Shown: positions 25,286 to 34,688, numbered from the stretch's first letter. The stretch is DNA of 64,000 nucleotides from Terriglobus albidus (GCF_008000815.1 NZ_CP042806.1:1426001-1490000), one strand, 5' to 3'. Program-made: numbers and translations. Notes: generated from the sequence alone by a model not told the origin.

Positions 25286-26284
25286 CTAGATATACCGGGC
25301 ACAGCGGAAGCTCATATGTGAGGTGGAGCTGTCTGGCGTATTCGAGCTGCGTGCGGCTACACGGTAGCGGTTGCAATAGGACTTGTGGCAGAGGAAGGAT
25401 CCGCCCTTCATCACCTTGTTCTCGCCGCTTTCGGGTCCGGTCGGATTGATGCGGCTGCCGGTGAGGTGAAAGTCAGTGCTGAACCAGTCGGCGCACCACT
25501 CCCAGGTATTGCCTGTTGCTGAGTAGAGACCGTATCCATTGGGCGGGAATGCGTCTACCGGGCATGTTCCCGTATATCCATCGTCTCCCGTGTCATGACG
25601 AGGGAACTCTCCCTGCCAGATATTGCAGCGGTGCTCTCCATCGGGCCGGAGCTTATCGCCCCAGGGATAGAGCTTCTGTATCAGGCCGCCACGGGCGGCG
25701 TACTCCCATTCGGCTTCCGTCGGCAGCCGTTGTCCTGACCATTCGCAAAAGCTCAAAGCGTCATTCCAGGAGACATGGACAACAGGGTGATTGCCTCTGC
25801 TCTTGATTGCGGAGCCCGGTCCTTCCGGGTTTCGCCAATTCGCGCCGGGAACCTTGCACCACCACGGAGCCGCGGCAACGGTATCGACCACAAGCTCGTA
25901 AAACCGTTCTTTGGGGATGTGAGCCCAGAAGACGAAAGACCATCCGAAGCGTTCCGCCTCGGTTCGATATGCCGTCGCTTCGACGAACTGAGAGAACAGC
26001 TCGTTGGTCACCGGATACCGGTCAATCCAGAATGGATCGAGGGTCACTTCACGGATCGGGCCTTCGCCGTCGTCCGGAAAGGCTTCGGCATAATCGGTTC
26101 CCATCAGGAAGGTTCCCCCCTGCATCTCGATCATGCGGTCTCGGGGATCGGCGCCAGAGAGGAGACCAGAGTGCTCTTCCACCACCCCCGGTCGGGCATC
26201 GGCCGAAGGCGCGCAGCAACCCTTCTTGGAGACGGGCGCCTCACCGTCCGTTGCTTTGGATGGCTGGGGAATGATGCAGCTCAT
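25286..26284 (-). CDS. Formylglycine-generating enzyme (sulfatase maturase, SUMF1 family)
   Basis: A 332-residue FGE-sulfatase family protein started at ATG 26284 with AGAGGG upstream. Family landmarks are MIEMQGGTFLMGTD (about 51-64), NHPVVHVSWNDALSFCEWSG, LPTEAEWEYAARGG and GNTWEWCADWF. The two copper-binding active-site cysteines are present as Cys299 and Cys304 (CHKSYC), so it should be a true aerobic FGE rather than one of the many SUMF-like proteins lacking them. FGE oxidises the motif cysteine of sulfatases to formylglycine. It lies upstream of one sulfatase gene and presumably serves all four in this window. The CC pair near residue 23 (KKGCCAPS) is common in bacterial FGEs. Confidence 0.92.
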   Translation of the reverse strand: MSCIIPQPSKATDGEAPVSKKGCCAPSADARPGVVEEHSGLLSGADPRDRMIEMQGGTFLMGTDYAEAFPDDGEGPIREVTLDPFWIDRYPVTNELFSQFVEATAYRTEAERFGWSFVFWAHIPKERFYELVVDTVAAAPWWCKVPGANWRNPEGPGSAIKSRGNHPVVHVSWNDALSFCEWSGQRLPTEAEWEYAARGGLIQKLYPWGDKLRPDGEHRCNIWQGEFPRHDTGDDGYTGTCPVDAFPPNGYGLYSATGNTWEWCADWFSTDFHLTGSRINPTGPESGENKVMKGGSFLCHKSYCNRYRVAARSSNTPDSSTSHMSFRCARYI

Positions 26285-26339
26285 AGAAACCCTCTGTTGG
26301 GCAAGCTTACACGCTTTGAGCGAAGAAGATCATGCTGGG

Positions 26340-26828
26340 TTAATCGTCTAATTTGGGACCGGTTTCGCGTCCCCGATGAACCTCTGCAAGACGCGATAAC
26401 AGCTGTTGCATCTGCTCCCGTTCGCTGGCTGTCAAAGGCTCCATCAGGCGTTCCTGCACCCTGAGCACCGCTGGAGAGGCCCGTTTTACCAGCTGTTTTC
26501 CCTTGGCCGTCAGCGTCAGCACTTTCACCCGACGATCGGTCGCGCTCGCGCTGCGAACCACAAGGGCTTTCTTTTCCAAACGATCCAATACGGCGCCAAG
26601 TGTCGAGCGATCGAAGAACACCTGCTCCGACAGGCGGGTAGCGTCGATCTTTGGTGACTCGCCAATGGCAAACAGGGTGGCATACTGCACCGGTGTCAGA
26701 TCGAGAGAGGCGCACTCCTCAGCGAAAAGAGCGACAGAGGCCTGGTGCAACCTCCGGATGAGATGACCTGGCAGAGAGCGAAAATCCTGCATCTGTCCTG
26801 AATCGGACTTTTGGTTCGACATACTCAA
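26340..26828 (-). CDS. MarR-family transcriptional regulator
   Basis: A 162-residue winged-helix protein: LTPVQYATLFAIGESPKIDATRLSEQ (about 44-69) then the recognition helix and wing (FFDRSTLGAVLDRLEKKALV, ATDRRVKVLTLTAKGK). The terminal helices are suited to dimerisation. It is divergent from the gentisate operon with 155 bases between start codons, the classical arrangement for a MarR repressor released by an aromatic acid. The likely ligand is gentisate or a precursor, inferred from context. Confidence 0.88.
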   Translation of the reverse strand: MSMSNQKSDSGQMQDFRSLPGHLIRRLHQASVALFAEECASLDLTPVQYATLFAIGESPKIDATRLSEQVFFDRSTLGAVLDRLEKKALVVRSASATDRRVKVLTLTAKGKQLVKRASPAVLRVQERLMEPLTASEREQMQQLLSRLAEVHRGRETGPKLDD

Positions 26829-26874
26829 GATTCTAATAAGACGAACCCGCCTTCTTTAAAGTTGCGAGCGCTTC

Positions 26875-26904
26875 TTGACAATTAGTCAGTGTACTGAATA
26901 TATG
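26875..26904 (+). promoter_or_regulatory. Putative promoter and MarR operator of the gentisate operon
   Basis: TTGACA (26875-26880) is followed after 18 bases by TATATG (26899-26904), a good sigma70 match. Overlapping it are the inverted repeats TGAC-AATTA-GTCA (26876-26888) and CAGT-GT-ACTG (26887-26896), suitable for a MarR dimer blocking the promoter. Confidence 0.5.
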
Positions 26905-26983
26905 TGTACTGTCGAATTGCTGGCCGCACAACTTTCCGTATGCGTGTACGTGGGCTCGATTCGAACAGAAGGTTGCGACCACC

Positions 26984-28072
26984 ATGACAGTAGAAGCGGC
27001 GTTTCACGAACGGCCTGGGATCTCGGAAGCACGGAGTCAGTATTACGGCAGGCTGGCTGAGAAGTCCGCCAGGCCGTTATGGGAGGTGCTTTCAAGTCTG
27101 GTGACGCCGGTTCCGCGCGACCGGACGAGCGCAGCCATCTGGCGCTACCGCGAGATGCGGCCGCTCATCTCCGAAGGTGCCCGCCTCATCACGCCGGAGG
27201 AAGCGGAGCGGCGTGTCCTGATTCTTGAAAATCCAGGCTTGCCCGGCTCAGCGCAGATCACACAGACGCTCTATGCGGGGCTACAGATGATTGCTCCCGG
27301 AGAGGTCGCTCCCAGCCACCGGCACGTCGCCTCAGCACTTCGTTATGTCATGGAAGGTGAAGGTGCATATACGGCCGTCAATGGCGAACGCACGACCATG
27401 CGTCCCGGTGACTTCATTCTGACGCCGTCATGGCAGTGGCATGATCACGGCAACCCTGGCGGGTCAGAGGTGGTCTGGCTCGATGGTCTGGATATACCTA
27501 TCGCAAATTTCTTCTGCACCAGCTTCGCGCAGCATCATCCGCAAACAACACAACCTGTCGCCCACAGGCCAGGAGATGCGCTCCATCAGTTTGGAATGGG
27601 GCTGCTGCCGCTGGAGTACAAGCTCGACGGCATGTCTGCTCCGGTCTTTGTCTATCCTTTTGAGCGTAGCCAGTGCGCCTTGCAACATCTGCAGGCAAGC
27701 GGACACCATAACCCCTGGCACGGCATAAAACTGCAGTACTCCAATCCGGCTACCGGCGGATCCCCCATGCCGACTATCTCCGCATTTCTCCAGCTGTTGC
27801 CGGCGGGCTTTAAAGGGAAGAGCTACCGTTCCACCGACGCGACTGTCTTCTGCGCCAGCTCCGGTCGTGGACGGACATGGGTCGGCGATACAGAGCTTGC
27901 ATGGGAGACCAACGATGTTTTTGTGGTTCCGTCATGGCAGCCGGTTCGCCATGAAGCGGAAGAGGAGTCCATTCTGTTCAGCTTCTCCGATCGAGTGGCG
28001 CAAAAAGCACTGGGAATCTGGCGCGAGGAGTATCTTGAGGCAGACCAGGAACCTGTCCAGGCGAATGTATGA
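26984..28072 (+). CDS. Gentisate 1,2-dioxygenase
   Basis: A 362-residue bicupin. The N-terminal cupin carries the iron ligands His112, His114 (SHRH) and His153/His155 (HDH), with the gentisate-dioxygenase signature around APSHRHVASALRYVMEGEG and GDFILTPSWQWHDHG. The second cupin (about 240-350) is degenerate, as usual. The enzyme opens the ring of gentisate (2,5-dihydroxybenzoate) to maleylpyruvate using Fe(II) and O2. It is the first gene of an operon whose members overlap: its stop is shared with the MFS start (ATGA). Length matches the family (about 350-370). 1-hydroxy-2-naphthoate dioxygenase is a close relative but less likely given the downstream genes. Confidence 0.88.
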   Translation: MTVEAAFHERPGISEARSQYYGRLAEKSARPLWEVLSSLVTPVPRDRTSAAIWRYREMRPLISEGARLITPEEAERRVLILENPGLPGSAQITQTLYAGLQMIAPGEVAPSHRHVASALRYVMEGEGAYTAVNGERTTMRPGDFILTPSWQWHDHGNPGGSEVVWLDGLDIPIANFFCTSFAQHHPQTTQPVAHRPGDALHQFGMGLLPLEYKLDGMSAPVFVYPFERSQCALQHLQASGHHNPWHGIKLQYSNPATGGSPMPTISAFLQLLPAGFKGKSYRSTDATVFCASSGRGRTWVGDTELAWETNDVFVVPSWQPVRHEAEEESILFSFSDRVAQKALGIWREEYLEADQEPVQANV

Positions 28073-29463
28073 GCGCCCAACACCTCTCGCAAACCTTCGA
28101 TGTGCATGAGGAGCTTGCCTCTGCTCCGCTATCCGGATTTCACCTCCGGCTGGCTCTCCTGCTGGCCGCCCTGATCGTCTTTGACGGATACGACACGGTA
28201 AATCCGTCCTATGCGGTTCACTATCTGATCCCAGCCTGGAAGCTCTCTCCCAGTCAGGGAGGCTTACTGGTCTCGAGCGGCCTGTTCGGTTTCCTCTTCG
28301 GCGCAGCAGGCCATGGAATACTTGCCGATCGATATGGAAGGCGCAGCGTGCTTCTCTATGCGCTAAGCCTTGCGGCCATCGCCACCGTGCTTACCCCGGT
28401 TGTGGGTGTATCCCTTGTGACCTTTTGTTCTATCCGGTTCGTCACCGGTGTTGGCCTGGGGGTGTTGATGCCGCTTGCGACCACGTACATCAATGAATTT
28501 GCGCCGCGCCGATTCTCAAATCTGATGCCGGTATGGGGAGTAGCCTTTGGCTGGGCTCTCGGAGCTACGTTGGCCAGTATCGCTGGAATCTATCTGACGC
28601 CGCGCTTCGGATGGCAGTTCTTGTACTTTCTGGGAGCGCTGGCATTTCCTCTGCTCGCCATCACCTATACCAGCCTTCCCGAATCGATTCGCTATCTCGC
28701 CCTGCAGCAGCGTACCGCCGAGGTGCGAGAGCTCTTATCGAAGCTGCATCCTGGCCGTCGTGCTCAATACCAGAGCTCTGAGATGCGTGTTTTCCCTGCC
28801 AGGGCGGGAAAAGGCAGCTACGCAGCTCTATTGTCACCACCCTACCGGCGAACCAGTATCACGATCTGGATCGCTTCGTCTCTCAGCCTGTTCGGTGTGT
28901 ACGCCTTAACCGGCTGGATTCCGAGCGTCATGATTCAGCGCGGAGAGAACTTTGCCACGGGTTTCTCCTTTGGGGCGATCATGCAGATCGCTTCGTTTCT
29001 CGGAGCTTTGCTTGGAGCGTATCTGATCGATCGCATAGGGGCAGCGAAACAATGGATGGCCTGCCTCTGGTTCTGCGGTGCAATCTCCATGGCACTTCTG
29101 GCAGCCGTAAATCAACACATCTTCAATCTCATTGCGGTAGGCCTTGCCGGATTCGGTATTCCCGGAGCGCAGTTTCTGCTCAACAACTTTACGGCGCGCT
29201 CCTATGAGACAAGCATCAGAGCCTCCGGTGTTGGAGCAGAGCTCGCAACCGGTCGTCTCGGCGCGATTCTTGGGCCCTACATCGCCGGTCTTCTTCAGCA
29301 GCAGTATCACTCCAGCCGCGCAATGTTTGTGGCGGTTGCCGGTACGTCGCTGCTGGCATCCATGGCGGTTCTGACACTCAAGACAGGAGAGCCAGGCATC
29401 ACACCTTCCGATCCTAATCTTCTACCCACTGCGTCGCTCGATCGAATCGACGAAGTGGCCTAG
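28069..29463 (+). CDS. MFS transporter, aromatic acid:H+ symporter family
   Basis: A 464-residue inner-membrane carrier with 12 hydrophobic segments. The first segment holds FDGYDTVNPSYA (about 44-55), corresponding to the DGxD motif of the AAHS family (BenK/PcaK type). The loop between segments 2 and 3 has the MFS signature GILADRYGRRSVLL. Its start overlaps the gentisate dioxygenase stop by four bases. Import of gentisate or a hydroxybenzoate precursor is the expected role. The final ~25 residues are cytoplasmic and poorly conserved. Confidence 0.87.
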   Translation: MSAQHLSQTFDVHEELASAPLSGFHLRLALLLAALIVFDGYDTVNPSYAVHYLIPAWKLSPSQGGLLVSSGLFGFLFGAAGHGILADRYGRRSVLLYALSLAAIATVLTPVVGVSLVTFCSIRFVTGVGLGVLMPLATTYINEFAPRRFSNLMPVWGVAFGWALGATLASIAGIYLTPRFGWQFLYFLGALAFPLLAITYTSLPESIRYLALQQRTAEVRELLSKLHPGRRAQYQSSEMRVFPARAGKGSYAALLSPPYRRTSITIWIASSLSLFGVYALTGWIPSVMIQRGENFATGFSFGAIMQIASFLGALLGAYLIDRIGAAKQWMACLWFCGAISMALLAAVNQHIFNLIAVGLAGFGIPGAQFLLNNFTARSYETSIRASGVGAELATGRLGAILGPYIAGLLQQQYHSSRAMFVAVAGTSLLASMAVLTLKTGEPGITPSDPNLLPTASLDRIDEVA

Positions 29464-29469
29464 GTGAGC

Positions 29470-29976
29470 ATGATGACCCGCGTACAAGATGCCTGCCGGC
29501 AAATTGACACAATCCTGAGTGAGATAGAGACGAAGGTCCAGCCGTTGCCCAGAGCCTGGCTCTCATGGCGTCCTGTTGCGGATGTGTGGTCCATTCTGGA
29601 CATCCTCTCTCACATAGAAGAGTTTGTGCCGTATTGGAGCGGACAGATTCTATCTATCATTCATCATCCCAATCAGGAGTGGGGGCGAACCCATGCCGAT
29701 CCGGATCGCCTGGAGGCGGTTACTGATACGGACAGTCGAGCACTCTCCGACGTGCTGGCATCGATTCGCAACCGTGTCGAGTCCATGCGCAACCGGCTGT
29801 TGCCTTTGAGTGACCAGATGCTGGAGACCACAGCAAGAAGCCGGAACCCACGCTGGGAGACCAAGCCTGCGTCATTCATTCTTGACCACCTGCTCGTACA
29901 GCATGTCGCTAATCACTCCGCCCAAATCCAAAGAAACATCGATCAGTTAATAAGTCAGACCAGGGAGAACCGATGA
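29470..29976 (+). CDS. DinB-fold protein, candidate maleylpyruvate isomerase
   Basis: GTG 29464, ATG 29470 and ATG 29473 are possible starts; AGGTGAG just after the transporter stop favours one of the ATGs. The 168-residue product is a DinB/YfiT-type four-helix bundle with the metal triad His48 (ILSHIEEF) and His145-x3-His149 (QHVANHSAQ). The superfamily includes mycothiol-dependent maleylpyruvate isomerase. Here it sits between gentisate dioxygenase/transporter and fumarylpyruvate hydrolase, overlapping the latter by four bases. No glutathione-S-transferase-type isomerase is present. I infer it isomerises maleylpyruvate to fumarylpyruvate, possibly with a low-molecular-weight thiol. The family call is good, the function a hypothesis. 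Confidence 0.75.
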   Translation: MMTRVQDACRQIDTILSEIETKVQPLPRAWLSWRPVADVWSILDILSHIEEFVPYWSGQILSIIHHPNQEWGRTHADPDRLEAVTDTDSRALSDVLASIRNRVESMRNRLLPLSDQMLETTARSRNPRWETKPASFILDHLLVQHVANHSAQIQRNIDQLISQTRENR

Positions 29977-30821
29977 AGCTTATCTCTTTTATGAAGGAAG
30001 GCATTCCAGGCTATGGAGCTGTACAGGACGGCCGTGTCTTAGACGTCAGCTCCGTGCTCCATACAGAATTCCCGGACCTTAAGAGCATCATCCTCGGGAA
30101 TGCATGGGATAAATTACAGGATGCCTGCCGTTCATGCCGTTCCTTCAATCTGGATTCGGTCGAGCATCTGCCGCCGGTTCCCAATCCATCGAAGATCTTT
30201 TGCATCGGTCACAACTACGAAGAGCATCGGCTGGAGACGGGAAGACCAAAGACAACCTTTCCTTCGACATTCTTCCGTTTTGCTGACAGCCAGGTCGCGC
30301 ATGGGCAAAGCGCGCTCATCCCCCGTGTCTCCTCCGAGATCGATTTTGAAGGAGAGCTTGCCGTCGTGATTGGAAAGCCTGGACGTTATATTTCGGCAGC
30401 CGACGCGCTCTCACACGTGGCTGGATACTCCTGCTATAACGATATCTCTGTTCGCGATTGGCAACGTCATACCACCCAGTTTGGCCCTGGCAAAAACTTC
30501 CCATGCACGGGCGGATTTGGCCCATGGATGGTGACCGCCGATGAGATCGCAAATCCGCAAGCGCTTGAGCTGACGACCAAACTTAATGGCCACGTAGTTC
30601 AGCGTGCAAGCACATCACAGATGATCTTCACGGTTGCGGAGTTGATCGAGTACTGCTCTTCATTTACACCGCTCACGCCGGGCGACGTGATTGTTTCAGG
30701 AACTCCGGGCGGAGTGGGGATGAAGAGAACACCTCCTTTATATATGGCTAAAGGAGATGCAGTAGAGGTCGAGATCAGCCGCATCGGAACATTATGTTTG
30801 ACGATGGAAAAAGAAAGCTGA
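29973..30821 (+). CDS. FAH-family fumarylpyruvate hydrolase
   Basis: A 282-residue fumarylacetoacetate hydrolase-fold protein. The metal ligands are Glu126, Glu128 (DFEGELAVVIG) and Asp157 (YNDISVRDWQ). SKIFCIGHNYEEH (about 73-85) and GDVIVSGTPGGVGMKR (about 236-251) are family signatures. In the gentisate pathway this type of enzyme cleaves fumarylpyruvate (or maleylpyruvate) to fumarate (or malate) and pyruvate. It is the last operon gene, overlapping the DinB-fold gene as ATGA. An inverted repeat follows 12 bases after the stop. Confidence 0.87.
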   Translation: MKLISFMKEGIPGYGAVQDGRVLDVSSVLHTEFPDLKSIILGNAWDKLQDACRSCRSFNLDSVEHLPPVPNPSKIFCIGHNYEEHRLETGRPKTTFPSTFFRFADSQVAHGQSALIPRVSSEIDFEGELAVVIGKPGRYISAADALSHVAGYSCYNDISVRDWQRHTTQFGPGKNFPCTGGFGPWMVTADEIANPQALELTTKLNGHVVQRASTSQMIFTVAELIEYCSSFTPLTPGDVIVSGTPGGVGMKRTPPLYMAKGDAVEVEISRIGTLCLTMEKES

Positions 30822-30833
30822 TGGAACTTTCGA

Positions 30834-30857
30834 CCGGAAAGAATTACGCCTTTCCGG
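30834..30857 (+). terminator. Possible terminator hairpin after the gentisate operon
   Basis: CCGGAAAG (30834-30841) and CTTTCCGG (30850-30857) form a perfect 8-bp stem with an 8-base loop, 12 bases after the stop. No clear U-run follows, so it may act with Rho or be a weak terminator. A second palindrome, ATCGAT-TTAG-ATCGAT (30875-30890), lies just beyond. Confidence 0.4.
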
Positions 30858-31058
30858 CAGAGAATTCGGGGTGCATCGATTTAGATCGATAGCTCATAAA
30901 ACAGTGTTGGATTAAATCCCTTCTATCCACTGCTTTTTGATGGAGGTTGTGCGGGAATGCTGTGTTTGGCACCCCGGTTGCAACAGCACACGGACTTCGT
31001 GTCCCGCTGAGATCGTGAAGGTGCGGAAACGTGAGTAGCAACCGACGGAGGATTTTTC

Positions 31059-31913
31059 ATGAATACACGCACGACGCTCGTCACGACCCTACTCGCCATG
31101 GCTAGCTTTACGCTCGTGGCGCAGCAATCACCCTCAACCAGCCAGCCCGACCAGCAATCGGATAGCCCACCCACCCGGCAAAATCCTGCCAGTACAGCAC
31201 CGGCAGCCCCTGATAGTCAGGACGCCAATACCGCTGCAGCATCGAGTGCACCGCTGAGCCCAGTGAATGGCGAGCTCGTCAGCAAGCTGGACTCAAAGAC
31301 TGCTAAGAATGGGGACAGCGTCGTAATCCAGACCAGGACACCAGCCAAGACCGCTGATGGAGCCGATATACCCAAAGGGTCGAAGCTCGTAGGTCATGTA
31401 CTGGGCGTAAAGGCGAGTGAAGGAGGACAGAACTCCCAGGTCGTACTTCAGTTTGATCATCTCGAACTGAAAGGTGGCCAGAGTGTACCCGTCCATTCGC
31501 AAATTCAATCCATTACTCCGGCGGGCGGTGCAGCATCGTCCGGCAGGTCCGGCGCGATGAGCGCTCCGCCGGCGAGCGGCACATCCAGCCCTGGTGCAGC
31601 ATCAAGTGGTGACAGCAGCGCAGGCGCCGCGCAAAGCCCAAGCTCCAATGCGGCAGCTTCCGCAGGAGGGGGAGATAGTCCTGCGGCAGGTAGCCCCGCG
31701 CCCGGAACAGTTGTAGCTAAAACGGGCAACATCGCCATCAGCACCACCTCGGTTCCCGGCGTGTTGCTGGCGAACAACGCGCCCGGCCAGCAAGATCCTC
31801 GCATGGCTCAGGCCTCCAGCATCCTGCTCGGCGCAAAGCAGGATATCCAGTTGGATAGCGGTACACAGTTGGTGGTGGGCATCTCTTCCGCTGCCGGTGG
31901 AGGAACGCAGTAA
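31059..31913 (+). CDS. Secreted low-complexity Ala/Ser/Pro-rich protein of unknown function
   Basis: GGAGG lies seven bases before the ATG. The 284-residue product has a signal peptide (MNTRTTLVTTLLAMASFTLVAQ) and a disordered Ser/Pro/Gln-rich stretch (23-68). A folded core follows (about 69-150: LVSKLDSKTAKNGDSVVIQT, IPKGSKLVGHVLGV, VVLQFDHLELKGGQSVPVHS). A second Ala/Ser/Gly-rich linker (155-225) and a C-terminal segment ending in DSGTQLVVGISSA complete it. The 'IPKGSKLVG...' core recalls beta-barrel segments of VirB10/TrbI-like proteins, but only loosely. I do not recognise a function. It is monocistronic, followed by a large hairpin. Confidence 0.75.
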   Translation: MNTRTTLVTTLLAMASFTLVAQQSPSTSQPDQQSDSPPTRQNPASTAPAAPDSQDANTAAASSAPLSPVNGELVSKLDSKTAKNGDSVVIQTRTPAKTADGADIPKGSKLVGHVLGVKASEGGQNSQVVLQFDHLELKGGQSVPVHSQIQSITPAGGAASSGRSGAMSAPPASGTSSPGAASSGDSSAGAAQSPSSNAAASAGGGDSPAAGSPAPGTVVAKTGNIAISTTSVPGVLLANNAPGQQDPRMAQASSILLGAKQDIQLDSGTQLVVGISSAAGGGTQ

Positions 31914-31962
31914 CGGCCGCACTGTCGAGGGAAAGGTAGATCGTTGCGTGCAATGGAAACTC

Positions 31963-32009
31963 CTGTGCAGTTGAATGGAGCCGGGGTTCGGCTCTACTCA
32001 ACTGCACAG
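31963..32009 (+). terminator. Long hairpin after the low-complexity secreted protein gene
   Basis: A perfect 12-bp outer stem, CTGTGCAGTTGA (31963-31974) / TCAACTGCACAG (31998-32009), encloses an inner stem GAGCC / GGCTC (31978-31982, 31990-31994). Probable terminator about 50 bases after the stop; no obvious U-tract. Confidence 0.45.
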
Positions 32010-32096
32010 AACCAACTTCTGTTTGTCATTTCGCAGCGTAGCGGAGAAATCTGCTTCTCTCGTGAGGCAGAGTCTCTAAGGTCTCATCAAAAAATG

Positions 32097-32131
32097 TTGT
32101 CATCCTGAACGAAGTGAAGGACCTGCTTTTT
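32097..32131. repeat. Short dispersed repeat (GTCATCCTGA... family), copy 1
   Basis: The core GTCATCCTGAACGAAGTGAA followed by GGACCTGCTTTTT recurs at 49079-49111 and in diverged form at 51443-51475. All three are intergenic. Confidence 0.6.
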
Positions 32132-32190
32132 CACTGCACGAGAGACATTTGTCACCCGAAGCTTACGGCGCGAACTTGAGAAATAAGACA

Positions 32191-34688
32191 CTAGCTAGCC
32201 TGAAAGACAAAACGATAACGCCCCGAAGCCGGAAACTTAACTTCCATCCCGGCATCGCGAGCAGTGATCGTCGCCGAACCCTTCGCTCCCTGAATACTAC
32301 GAACCTTGTTCGACGTCGCAGGAAGCACAATTCGATGAGTTCCCGGATGTTGCACCACCATCGCTAGTTTCGCGATGGCTCCATTGTTCCAGGCAATATC
32401 GACAGTCACTCCTCCGCGGGCTCTCAGCCCCGCCACGCTGCCACTCGGCCATGCCTGTGGCAATGCGGGCAGGATGCGGATCAAACCGTTATGGCTTTGA
32501 AGCAGCATCTCCGCAATCGCAGAGGTCGTGCCGAAGTTTCCATCAATCTGAAAGATGGCGCCATTTCCGGAAGGATGCGTATCGAAGAAATTGCCGGCGG
32601 TACTCACCTTCATGTGCATCTGAAGCGAGGCCCAGGCCTGCGCTCCATCTCCAAGGCGAGCCCACAGATTAGACGCCCATGCGCGGCTCCATCCCGTATA
32701 CGCTCCGCCATTGGCCAGCCGACGTTCCAAGGAGACACGGCCTGCAGCCATCCACTTCGGAGCGCTCTCCATGTCGAACTCATTGCCCGGGTAGAGCGGA
32801 TAGAGGTGAGACATATGTCGCTGCCCAGGCGTGGACTCAACAAAATCGACAGACCACTCCTGAAGCTGGCCATACTTGCCGATGGCGTAGGGAATCATGC
32901 TGTCACGCTGATGGCCAAGATGTGCGGCCCACTTCGCATCGATGCCGAGAACTCTGGATGCTTCGATGCAGTTCTTGAAGAGCTCACGGATAAGTGCGAT
33001 ATCCATCGTGCAACCGGCGCTGACATTTGCCTTCTTCCCATCCGGCGCCAGGAAGTCGTTCTCTGTGGAAACGGACGGACAGGTTGTGAGTCTTCCTTTT
33101 CCATCTGAAACCAGCCAGGCGGAGCAGAACTCCGCCGCACCCTTCATGAGGGGATACGCCTGTGATTGGAGAAATCCCTTGTCGCCGGTAAACAGGTAGT
33201 GCTCCCACAGATGAGCACACAGCCATGGAGCGCTCATCGCGAAGTTTGCCCATGTCGGATCACCTTTGCCTTCACCTACCGGGCTGGAGAGGCACCATCC
33301 ATCGATGTTGTGATGAGAGACCCAGCCGGGCATGCCATAGTTCACTTCAGCAGTCTTCGCGCCGTTCTTCGCGAGCGTCTGCAGCATCTCGAATAACGGC
33401 TGGTGGAACTCGGTGAGATTGCAGGTCTCCGCCAGCCAGTAATTCATCTGCACATTGATGTTTGAGGTCCAGTTGGAACTCCACGGCGGACGAAGCTCAT
33501 TGTTCCAGATGCCCTGCAGGTTCGCCGGAAGTGTGCCGGGGCGGGAGCTGCCGATAAGAAGGTAGCGGCCAAACTGGAAGTAAAGCGCCAGCAGAGACGG
33601 ATCCGGCTTCTTCTCAAACTCCGCCACACGTTCTGCCGTGGAGCGCATCTTGTCCTGTTCTCCAAGATCGAGGGAAACGCGGCGAAAGTACCTCTGATGT
33701 GCGGCGATGTGACGGTTCTGTAGAAGCTGGAGTGGTTTTGCCGCTGCTTTGTTCAGTGTGGCCTGCACACCCGCATGAATTTCGCTTGTTGGACGATCCG
33801 GAATCTTGTCGTAACCACGAAAGCCGGTACCGGCAGCGAAGAGAATGTAGGCCGATCGCACCTTCTCGATCTGCAGCTCGTTGTTTACTGCGCGGCCCTT
33901 TTCCCATCCTTTGAAAGGACGCGGGCTTCGCTAACAAAGTACATGCCTTTGCCGGCCTCGTCTGAATACTGAATCGGATTGTCAGTCTTCAGGTAATTCG
34001 GTCTGCTGACTACCGGCGCCTTTCCCCGAATCACAAAGGCAGCATCGTTGACGTCGGCCACGTGCTGAAGCTGGCTGTCCAGACGCACCGTGACGGTGAC
34101 CGGCTCCGATGCATCGATCGACATCACCAGCACATTATCGGGATGGGAGACAAAGCACTGCTTGGTAACATGCACGTTCCCTAACCGAAACGTTGTCCGT
34201 GCAATCGCCGTATCAAGATTCAGTTCGCGGCGGTACTCCCTTACCTCTTCATGGCTCTCTGCATCGCCAGTCAGAGTGACATACATATCACCAAGAGGCT
34301 GGTAAGCCTCGCCATAAGGCCCCTGCATCTCTTTACAGATCTGGTCGGCAAGATGATTGTTCTCATCTTCCAGGACTGCCTTCCTGACAGCAGCCAGCTT
34401 GTTCTTTGCCCCCGGGTTGTTGCCGTCACTGGGATATCCCGAGTACAGCGTGTCTTCGTTCAGGGAGATGCGGTCCTCTGTAGCGCCGCCGAAGACCATG
34501 CCTCCGAGTCTTCCGTTTCCAATCGAGAGCGCATCGATCCAGTTCGATGCCGGGGAACGAAACCACATCGTGTAATTGGCATCATGATCGCTTTCGCTAT
34601 GGTGAGATGCGGATTGCGCAACCTGCGAGATAGCGCGGGGCGCAACGGCTGCGAAGGGAAGAAATGCCCGGCGAGTAAGATGGCGCAC
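32191..34688 (-). pseudogene. GH95 glycoside hydrolase (alpha-L-fucosidase/galactosidase type), frameshifted
   Basis: Two frames together make one GH95 protein. The first (34688 to 33885, 267 residues) holds a Tat-like signal (LTRRAFLPFAA) and the N-terminal beta-sandwich (WIDALSIGNGRLGGMVFGG, LNEDTLYSGYP). The second, readable from about 33884 to 32191, continues with [20 protein letters not shown] and the alpha/alpha barrel: [27 protein letters not shown], a STEN Glu, [16 protein letters not shown] and [12 protein letters not shown] with the base Asp. A single missing base near 33885 (CAGTAA read instead of CAG-GTA-A) explains the break. The last gene of the minus-strand sulfatase/glycosidase block. 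It could be a real inactivation or a sequencing error. Confidence 0.82.

Noticed and set aside
30875-30890. ATCGAT-TTAG-ATCGAT palindrome as a regulator site
   Set aside because: It is symmetrical but has no partner copy and no nearby regulator; it could equally be part of the operon's end.
32191-34688. Two separate genes for the GH95 parts
   Set aside because: The two frames continue one family sequence across a single-base shift, with catalytic residues only in the second; a split into two functional genes is unlikely.
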